Assembly (NCBI GenBank): GCA_018971405.1 | Contig: JAGXAX010000101.1 | Coordinates: forward strand, 1 to 5,805 | Source: Alphaproteobacteria bacterium | GTDB lineage: Bacteria > Pseudomonadota > Alphaproteobacteria > Micavibrionales > UBA2020 | DNA: 5,805 nt | Direction: 5' to 3' | Part shown: positions 1-4,582 of the stretch, piece after piece | Layout: each line of letters begins with the position of its first letter | How positions within the stretch are numbered: the stretch's first letter is position 1 | The notes under the pieces: model-generated | Databases searched by the model: none | What the model was told of the DNA's origin: nothing | Seen by the model: the letters and a program-made list of their open reading frames with translations, nothing else | Program-made: the position numbers and the translations under genes

Positions 1-755
1 GGGTTGATTCCTTTGCCGACAAAGAAATCCTGAATGCGCGCCTTGAGATGCGGCAACGTCGGTACGACGACCAGAAGGTCCGGCCTGTCGCGCAGCACGA
101 TATCCGTTGCTTTTGTGAACCGTTCCAGCAGGCGGGAAAGCTCGCTCATCCGGCTGCCGGGCAGAAGGCAGAGTATTTTCTGCGCGGCGTCGATATCGTA
201 TTTTTTCCGGAAGCGATCGCCGTCGCCGCGGCTGGAGAGCTTTTCGACGATCGGATGGCCGACAAAGGTCGCTGCGAGGTCGTGCGCTTCGAAATAAGGC
301 GGCTCAAACGGCAGCAGCGTCAGGATATGGTCGAGAAACCGCGCCACTTTCTTCGCCCTTCCCGGCCTCCATGCCCAGACGCTCGGCGCGACATAGTGGA
401 TGCAGGGGGTCGCGGCGTCTTTCGCCTTCACCTTTTTCACGACGCGGAAGCAGAAATCGGGCGAGTCTATGGTGACGACGGCGTCGGGCTTCGATTGCGC
501 GATCGCCGTGGCGGTTTGCTTGATGCGCCTGAGGATTTTGAACAGCCGCGGCAGAACCTCGGCCAGTCCCATCACGGAAAGCTCTTCCATCGGGAAGAGG
601 CTCTCCAGCCCCGCTTCCCGCATCAGGTTGCCGCCGATGCCCGCGAATTCGACGCCTTCCGGACATTTCGCGCGCAGTGCACGCATCAGCGATGCGCCGA
701 GAAAATCGCCGGAAGCTTCGCCTGCGATCAGGAATATGCGCAAGGGAGCGGTCAT
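1..755 (-). CDS. lpxB: Lipid-A-disaccharide synthase LpxB, N-terminal 251 residues (gene runs off the left edge)
   Basis: LpxB is a GT-B glycosyltransferase of family GT19. It joins UDP-2,3-diacylglucosamine to 2,3-diacylglucosamine 1-phosphate, giving the lipid A disaccharide and UDP, at the inner face of the cytoplasmic membrane. My translation from the ATG at 755-753 begins MTAPLRIFLIAGEASGD. Family motifs follow in order: AGEASGD (residues 11-17), GIGG (39-42), TIDSPDF (95-101, containing the Asp region known to be essential in E. coli), YVAPSVWAWR (121-130), the membrane-associated segment, and LPGSR (198-202, at the start of the UDP-binding half). The frame stays open to base 1, so roughly the last third of a usual 380-residue protein is missing. 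The start overlaps the lpxI stop as ATGA and has no Shine-Dalgarno sequence in the preceding 15 bases, so translation probably depends on ribosomes finishing lpxI. Identity is secure. Confidence 0.97.
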   Translation of the reverse strand, partial: MTAPLRIFLIAGEASGDFLGASLMRALRAKCPEGVEFAGIGGNLMREAGLESLFPMEELSVMGLAEVLPRLFKILRRIKQTATAIAQSKPDAVVTIDSPDFCFRVVKKVKAKDAATPCIHYVAPSVWAWRPGRAKKVARFLDHILTLLPFEPPYFEAHDLAATFVGHPIVEKLSSRGDGDRFRKKYDIDAAQKILCLLPGSRMSELSRLLERFTKATDIVLRDRPDLLVVVPTLPHLKARIQDFFVGKGIN

Positions 756-1567
756 GGCGCTTTAAATCCCGTCAAAAAGAGTCCCAGATTATCCGCCGCC
801 GCCGTCACGGCGTCGCGGTCGAGAACCAGCGATGCGCCGGCCTCGATGGCAATGCCTTCAAGCCCTGCCTCATAGGCCAGCCTTACGGTGCGAAGGCCGA
901 CGGCTGGCAGGTCAAGCCGCCTGTCCTGCTGCGGCTTGCAGCCTTTGACAAGGACGCCACCCCTGCCCTTGCGATTCAGTTCCCTGCAGCGGTTCAGCAG
1001 CGAATCCGTGCCCTCGACGGCTTCCAGCCCCAGCACGATCCCCTGCTGCACGACGGCTGCCTGCCCGATGTCGAGCGCGCCCAGCGTTTTGACAGCCCTG
1101 ATGCCGTATTGCATATCCGTCTCATTTTCCGGAGATGGCCTTTTCACGGTCAGAACGCCTTCCGGCGTGAGCAGGGAAGGTTCTATCTCATGCGCGCCGA
1201 CAAGACGGAAACCTTCTTTTTCAAGCTCTCCCGCCACGGCGCGGAGGAGCGCGTCATCTCCTAGCGCCGCCATTCCGAGCTGTGCGAAAACCTGGAGCGT
1301 GCGCCAGTCCGGCTTCATCTCCAGCAGGCCCGGACGCCGGACGGATCCAGCCAGCACCACCGCATCGACGTTCTCCGCCTTGAGGATGGAAATCGCCTCG
1401 TTCGTCGCGCCAAGCCGGACGAAACGGTGCGGCACTCCGCTGAACGTCTTTTTCTCCGCCTGCCCCTGCAAGGCAAGGACAAAGAAATCCCGTTGCGCGC
1501 GTTTGCAAGCGTCCATAAGCTTTTGCGGCAGGCTCCCGCCGCCCGCGATGATTCCAAGGCGTGACAT
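752..1567 (-). CDS. lpxI: UDP-2,3-diacylglucosamine pyrophosphatase LpxI
   Basis: LpxI (271 residues; formerly DUF1009) hydrolyses UDP-2,3-diacylglucosamine to 2,3-diacylglucosamine 1-phosphate and UMP, providing one substrate of LpxB. It is the alternative to LpxH, unrelated in fold, described from Caulobacter; it attacks the beta rather than the alpha phosphorus. Visible family motifs are an N-terminal GIIAGGGSLP (5-14), LGDDALLRAV (102-111), a central VVQQGIVLGLEAVEGTDSLL (172-191), KPQQDRRLDLP (211-221, whose Asp residues probably include the metal or catalytic one) and GLEGIAIEAG (235-244). Length is normal for the family. The ATG at 1567-1565 is the first in its frame: a TAA lies only two codons upstream. 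It has no Shine-Dalgarno sequence; the nearest purine tract, TTAGG, is too far upstream. The gene lies 89 bases after lpxA and overlaps lpxB by four bases. An internal promoter may serve it. Confidence 0.96.
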   Translation of the reverse strand: MSRLGIIAGGGSLPQKLMDACKRAQRDFFVLALQGQAEKKTFSGVPHRFVRLGATNEAISILKAENVDAVVLAGSVRRPGLLEMKPDWRTLQVFAQLGMAALGDDALLRAVAGELEKEGFRLVGAHEIEPSLLTPEGVLTVKRPSPENETDMQYGIRAVKTLGALDIGQAAVVQQGIVLGLEAVEGTDSLLNRCRELNRKGRGGVLVKGCKPQQDRRLDLPAVGLRTVRLAYEAGLEGIAIEAGASLVLDRDAVTAAADNLGLFLTGFKAP

Positions 1568-1607
1568 GATGGTTTATACTATACCTAAGTTATTGCTTTT
1601 TAAAAGT

Positions 1608-1617
1608 TTCTATAGAA
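1608..1617. repeat. Perfect 10-bp palindrome in the lpxI leader
   Basis: TTCTATAGAA is identical on both strands. It lies in the AT-rich leader, about 15-25 bases downstream of the predicted transcription start and 40 bases before the lpxI ATG. It might be a protein-binding site. However, short palindromes are expected by chance in sequence this rich in A and T, and the arms do not extend further. Confidence 0.25.
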
Positions 1618-1638
1618 TTTTTTGCACGCGGAAGGCGT

Positions 1639-1647
1639 ATTATAGCA
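1639..1647 (-). promoter_or_regulatory. Possible extended -10 promoter for lpxI-lpxB
   Basis: Read on the coding strand the element is TGCTATAAT, an exact match to the extended -10 consensus TGnTATAAT of the housekeeping sigma factor. Hexamers 16-18 bases upstream (for example CCAAGG) do not resemble TTGACA, which extended -10 promoters can tolerate. A start about seven bases downstream, near 1632, would give a leader of roughly 65 bases before the lpxI ATG. The match may be partly chance, because the region is AT-rich, and no expression evidence is available here. Confidence 0.45.
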
Positions 1648-1656
1648 AGAAAGCGC

Positions 1657-2451
1657 TCAGGCCTTGGCCTGCATGACCGAACGGTCTTCCCGCGCGCGGA
1701 TGAAATCGATAATGCGCATGGCGGATTCGTCGCCGCTGAAGATCACCGCCGCCTTTTCGGTGCGCTCGGCCAGCGTGCCGTTGTTGTTCTCCTCGAAAAT
1801 CGCCTTAAAGGTCTTGAGCAACGCGCGAATTTGATCTTTGCTGAAACCGCGGCGCTCCAGCCCGACATAATTCAGCCCTGCCAGATGCGCCCGCTCGCCC
1901 TTGACGAGGCCGAAGGGGATGACGTCATTTTCGACGCCCGACATGCCGCCGATCATCGCATAGGCGCCGATGCGGACGAACTGGTGCACCGCCGAAAGCC
2001 CGCCGAGGACGCAATAATCCCCGACCTGCACATGCCCCGCCAGCGTCGCGTTGTTGGCCATGACGACGTTGTTGCCGATCACGCAGTCGTGCGCGACGTG
2101 CGAGGCCGTCATGAAAAGGCAATTGTCGCCCACGACCGTTTTCAGGCCGCCGCCCGCCGTGCCGGGGTTCATCGTCACGTGCTCGCGGATGTTGTTGCGC
2201 CTGCCGATGATCAGTTCCGACTTTTCGCCAGCGTATTTGAGGTCCTGCGGCGCGTGGCCGAGAGACGCGAAGGGAAAAACGGCCGTTTCCGCACCAATGG
2301 TCGTATAGCCTGCGACCACAACATGCGATTTCAGATCCACGCCGTCGCCGAGTTTAGCGTTCGGCCCGACGACGCAGTAAGGGCCGATTTTCACGTTCGC
2401 GCCCAGCTCCGCGCCGGCTTCTATGACGGCTGTCGGGTGAATGTTTGTCAT
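1657..2451 (-). CDS. lpxA: UDP-N-acetylglucosamine acyltransferase LpxA
   Basis: LpxA (264 residues; E. coli 262) starts lipid A synthesis in the cytosol by moving a 3-hydroxyacyl chain from ACP to the 3-position of UDP-GlcNAc. The first half is a left-handed beta-helix of hexapeptide repeats (about 1-185), for example IGPYCVVGP and VGDYCVLGG. The SHVAHDC motif (117-123) carries His121, matching catalytic His125 of E. coli. HQF (156-158) is conserved, and Gly169 aligns with E. coli Gly173, which sets the acyl chain length. GLERRGFSKDQI (197-208) opens the C-terminal helical domain. Arg187 replaces the position of E. coli His191. I chose the ATG at 2451-2449, which gives the family N-terminus MTNIHPTAVI; an upstream in-frame ATG would add 15 unrelated residues. 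The start overlaps the fabZ stop as ATGA with no clear Shine-Dalgarno sequence, suggesting translational coupling. Confidence 0.98.
   Translation of the reverse strand: MTNIHPTAVIEAGAELGANVKIGPYCVVGPNAKLGDGVDLKSHVVVAGYTTIGAETAVFPFASLGHAPQDLKYAGEKSELIIGRRNNIREHVTMNPGTAGGGLKTVVGDNCLFMTASHVAHDCVIGNNVVMANNATLAGHVQVGDYCVLGGLSAVHQFVRIGAYAMIGGMSGVENDVIPFGLVKGERAHLAGLNYVGLERRGFSKDQIRALLKTFKAIFEENNNGTLAERTEKAAVIFSGDESAMRIIDFIRAREDRSVMQAKA
1658..1671. repeat. Interrupted palindrome over the lpxA stop codon
   Basis: The coding strand reads CAGGCCAAGGCCTG: perfect 6-base arms around AA. It covers the last codons of lpxA and part of its TGA. It lies exactly where the -35 region of the downstream -10 element would fall (1662-1667 with a 17-base spacer). 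As RNA it could form only a 5-bp stem with a CAAG loop, and no continuous U-tract follows, so it is a poor terminator candidate. It could be an operator, or simply a product of the Gln-Ala-Lys-Ala codons. Confidence 0.35.
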
Positions 2452-2900
2452 GCCGCGCCGTCCATGATCATCGCCGTGACTTGCGCTTCCGCGCACAAAG
2501 CTTCCCCGACACGCGCCTCGCAGCTGAAGCGCCAGACATTGCGGCGGTTCTGCTCTTTTTTCACGTGGATGTGCAGCGTGTCGCCCGGCGTGACCGGCTT
2601 GCGGAACTTCGCACCGTCGATCGCCATGAAATAAACCAGCTTGCCTTCGAGGGATTCGCCCGCCGAATGCACGACAAGCACGGCGGAGGTCTGCGCCATC
2701 GCCTCGATGATCAGCACGCCCGGCATGACCGGCGCGCCCGGGAAATGGCCCTGAAAGAAGTTCTCGTTGATCGTCACGTTCTTGAGGCCGACGGCGCTAT
2801 CGTTCGGCACGATGTCCATGACCCTGTCGATCAGCAGGAGCGGATAGCGGTGCGGGATCATCTTCATGATCTGCCTGATATCAATGACGGCGTCGCTCAT
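2448..2900 (-). CDS. fabZ: 3-hydroxyacyl-ACP dehydratase FabZ
   Basis: FabZ (150 residues; E. coli 151) is a cytosolic hot-dog-fold enzyme. It dehydrates 3-hydroxyacyl-ACP to trans-2-enoyl-ACP in fatty acid elongation, drawing on the same hydroxyacyl-ACP pool that LpxA and LpxD use. Visible motifs are IPHRYPLLLIDRV (15-27), GHFPGAPVMPGVL (51-63) with catalytic His52, and EAMAQ (66-70) with catalytic Glu66. The frame is open far upstream, but the ATG at 2900-2898 is the right start. It overlaps the lpxD TGA as ATGA, has AAGGAG seven bases upstream, and gives the normal family N-terminus. The gene is enclosed by lpxD and lpxA with four-base overlaps on both sides, as in the usual lpxD-fabZ-lpxA group. 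Confidence 0.98.
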   Translation of the reverse strand: MSDAVIDIRQIMKMIPHRYPLLLIDRVMDIVPNDSAVGLKNVTINENFFQGHFPGAPVMPGVLIIEAMAQTSAVLVVHSAGESLEGKLVYFMAIDGAKFRKPVTPGDTLHIHVKKEQNRRNVWRFSCEARVGEALCAEAQVTAMIMDGAA

Positions 2901-3928
2901 GCCTCTTCTCCTTTTTTTCTTGTCGCAAGTTTTGCCAGCACGGCAGTTTGCTTCATGCTCTGGCGGATGGGAACGGCAGGCGAACCCATCACTTCCGCGC
3001 CGTCGGGCACGTCGCGCATCAGGCCGGACTGCGCGGCGACCTTCGCGCCAGCGCCGATTTTGATATGTCCGGCGAGTCCCGCCTGACCGCCGAGCATGGC
3101 GTAATCGCCCACCTGCGTCGAGCCGGAAATGCCGACCTGCGCGACGATCACGCAATATTTGCCGATCTTCACGTTGTGCGCGATCTGCACGAGGTTGTCG
3201 ATGCGCGTTCCCTGCCCGATCACCGTGTCCGGCCCCGCGCCGCGGTCGACGGTCGTGTTGGCGCCGATCTCGACGTCCGGTCCGATGATCACGCGGCCCA
3301 ACTGCGGCACGGCGACGAACCCTGCGGGGTCGATGGCGAAGCCGAAGCCCTGCCGCCCGATGCAGACGCCGTGATGCAGGCGCACTTTATCCCCGATCAG
3401 CGCATGGCTGACCGTGACGTGCGGTCCGATGTCGCAATCGCTGCCGATTTCCACGCCCTGCCGGATGACGGCATGCGCCTGAATCCGGCAGCGGTCGCCG
3501 ATTTTGACGTTTGCGCCGATGACCGCGCCCTCCTCGATGACGCAATCCGCGCCGATCTTCGCCGAAGCGTCGACGACGGCGGAAGGGGCGACGCGCGTCT
3601 CCGGCCTTTCCGGCGGATAGAACATTGCCGCCGCGATGGCGTAGGCCTTGTAAGGATTTTTGTTCGTCAGGCAAACGGTTCCGGCAGGCGCGTGGCTTGC
3701 GAGTTCCACGCGAACGAAGCAAGCGCCCGCCTTCGTCGCCCTGAAAACATCGATGTATTTTTTATTGTCGAGAAAGCCGAGGTGCGTCTTTTCGGCGGTT
3801 TCCAGCGGCGCGACATCCGTCATCGCAAGACCGCCCTGCGACGGGTCGGACAAAACCGATCCCGTCGCTTCGGCGATCCTGCTTAAAGGGAGCGCGCCCG
3901 CAAGGGTGAAAAAACGCCTGTCAGCCAT
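2897..3928 (-). CDS. lpxD: UDP-3-O-acylglucosamine N-acyltransferase LpxD
   Basis: LpxD (343 residues; E. coli 341) adds the second 3-hydroxyacyl chain, from acyl-ACP to the 2-amino group of UDP-3-O-acylglucosamine, after LpxC deacetylation. The N-terminal uridine-recognition domain (about 1-110) ends in the conserved NPYKAYAIAAAMFYP stretch (91-105). The left-handed beta-helix (about 111-310) shows many hexapeptide units such as IGADCVIEEGAVIGANVKIG. Conserved active-site segments are GRQGFGFA (191-198), TTVDRGAG (225-232) and DNLVQIAHNVKIG (244-256), where His251 corresponds to catalytic His239 of E. coli. A short charged C-terminal tail ends KKGEEA. The ATG at 3928-3926 has AGGA six bases upstream and lies 22 bases after skp, consistent with one operon. 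The stop overlaps fabZ, and a run of seven A residues sits near the 3' end. Confidence 0.98.
   Translation of the reverse strand: MADRRFFTLAGALPLSRIAEATGSVLSDPSQGGLAMTDVAPLETAEKTHLGFLDNKKYIDVFRATKAGACFVRVELASHAPAGTVCLTNKNPYKAYAIAAAMFYPPERPETRVAPSAVVDASAKIGADCVIEEGAVIGANVKIGDRCRIQAHAVIRQGVEIGSDCDIGPHVTVSHALIGDKVRLHHGVCIGRQGFGFAIDPAGFVAVPQLGRVIIGPDVEIGANTTVDRGAGPDTVIGQGTRIDNLVQIAHNVKIGKYCVIVAQVGISGSTQVGDYAMLGGQAGLAGHIKIGAGAKVAAQSGLMRDVPDGAEVMGSPAVPIRQSMKQTAVLAKLATRKKGEEA
2908..2913 (-). promoter_or_regulatory. Strong ribosome binding site of fabZ inside lpxD
   Basis: AAGGAG on the coding strand lies seven bases before the fabZ ATG, within the last codons of lpxD (Lys-Gly-Glu-Glu-Ala). It decides the fabZ start in a frame that stays open well upstream. 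It contrasts with lpxA and lpxB, whose overlapping starts have no such site. Confidence 0.75.
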
Positions 3929-3934
3929 TTTTAG

Positions 3935-3938
3935 TCCT
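3935..3938 (-). promoter_or_regulatory. Ribosome binding site of lpxD
   Basis: AGGA on the coding strand lies six bases before the lpxD ATG, in the 22-base skp-lpxD spacer. It supports the chosen start. The spacer has no room for a promoter or terminator. Confidence 0.6.
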
Positions 3939-3950
3939 GCGTCGCCGCGT

Positions 3951-4547
3951 TTATTTCCCGGCGCCGGCGCTCGCGGCGACGGACTCAGAGGCTTTCTTCC
4001 AGTCGACGCGGACGTCCTTGACCTTCTCGTTCATCTGCTTGATGACTTCGTCGGTCATGTCCAGGTCCGGCGTGGACATCATCACGGCGTCATCCGTGAA
4101 CACGGCCGAATAATGCTTATCCTTGGCGATATGGGCGACGATCTGGGCCGCGGAATGGCGCAGGCCGTTCATGGCGCTGCCGAAGGCCTGATCGAGCACC
4201 TGCCGGCGGTTTTGCACCATTTTCTGCCCGTCGATGACTTTTTCCTCTATGGCCTTTTGTTTCGCTTCAAAGGCGCCCTTGGAGAGGGTGTCCTTCTGCT
4301 TTTCCAGAGATTCTTCCGAGGAACGGATTTTGTCTTCTTCCCGGGCGATCTCCGCCTGATAGGATTTCCGCTTGGCGTCCATCTGCTTGAAGATGGATTT
4401 GGCCGCATCCGTCGTCTGCAGGACGCGGTTCATGTCGACGATGCCGAAAGTCTGGCTCGTCGCGGACGTCGCCGCCAAAGCTTGCGTGGAAAGAGCCGTC
4501 ATCGCCGTAATGCTGATTATCAGTGCCGTTTTTTTAATCGTTTTCAT
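3951..4547 (-). CDS. skp: Periplasmic chaperone Skp/OmpH
   Basis: Skp (OmpH family) is a trimeric periplasmic chaperone that holds unfolded outer-membrane proteins after export and passes them to the BAM complex. The 198-residue precursor has a typical Sec signal peptide: basic MKTIKK, a hydrophobic core (7-19), and an ALA cleavage site after residue 25. The family's opening strand FGIVDMNRVL (34-43) follows. Next comes a long charged helical hairpin (about 48-125), rich in Lys, Glu and Gln, which would form the tentacle coiled coil. The body returns with HYSAVFTDDAVMMSTP (145-160) and DMTDEVIKQMN (163-173). The last ten or so residues are a low-complexity Ala/Ser/Gly tail. The frame is open much further upstream into bamA, but the ATG at 4547-4545 has GAGGA four bases before it and alone yields the signal peptide. 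Sequence identity in this family is low, so the call rests on pattern and position between bamA and lpxD. Confidence 0.93.
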   Translation of the reverse strand: MKTIKKTALIISITAMTALSTQALAATSATSQTFGIVDMNRVLQTTDAAKSIFKQMDAKRKSYQAEIAREEDKIRSSEESLEKQKDTLSKGAFEAKQKAIEEKVIDGQKMVQNRRQVLDQAFGSAMNGLRHSAAQIVAHIAKDKHYSAVFTDDAVMMSTPDLDMTDEVIKQMNEKVKDVRVDWKKASESVAASAGAGK

Positions 4548-4551
4548 TTCT

Positions 4552-4556
4552 TCCTC
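4552..4556 (-). promoter_or_regulatory. Ribosome binding site of skp
   Basis: GAGGA on the coding strand ends four bases before the skp ATG. It selects that start within a frame open for some 480 bases upstream. The whole bamA-skp spacer is 35 bases (4548-4582) and shows neither a promoter nor a terminator. Confidence 0.65.
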
Positions 4557-4582
4557 GTGTGTTGGTTGTTTTTTCAAGTTGC

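Larger units (their letters stand above)
1568..1656 (-). other. AT-rich lpxA-lpxI intergenic region
   Basis: These 89 bases are the only substantial gap in the gene block. By my count 30 of 89 bases are G or C (34%), falling to 12 of 53 in the half next to lpxI (1568-1620), in contrast to the GC-rich genes on both sides. On the coding strand it holds an extended -10 element, then the short palindromes TTCTATAGAA (1608-1617), CTTTTAAAAAG (1596-1606, one-base centre) and TATAGTATA (1575-1583, one-base centre), then the lpxI start. I see no convincing intrinsic terminator and no room for a gene. Its likely job is transcription initiation plus an unstructured leader for lpxI-lpxB. Confidence 0.6.

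Noticed and set aside
48..875. 275-codon plus-strand open frame opposite lpxB and lpxI
   Set aside because: Antisense shadow across the lpxI-lpxB overlap; low-complexity Arg/Ala/Asp composition and no recognisable family.
1621..1640. Possible intrinsic terminator after lpxA (GC-rich stretch followed by an A/T run)
   Set aside because: On the coding strand the GC-rich part (CGCCTTCCGCGTGC) has no self-complementary stem and is followed by A residues rather than T residues.
2948..3886. 312-codon plus-strand open frame opposite lpxD
   Set aside because: Its periodic D/H/A-rich translation (repeats like DLDVRSDD) mirrors the hexapeptide repeats of LpxD on the other strand; no independent coding evidence.
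1657..3928. Hexapeptide repeats shared between LpxA and LpxD as a possible recent duplication
   Set aside because: The repeats reflect the ancient common left-handed beta-helix fold; I saw no extended nucleotide identity between the two genes.
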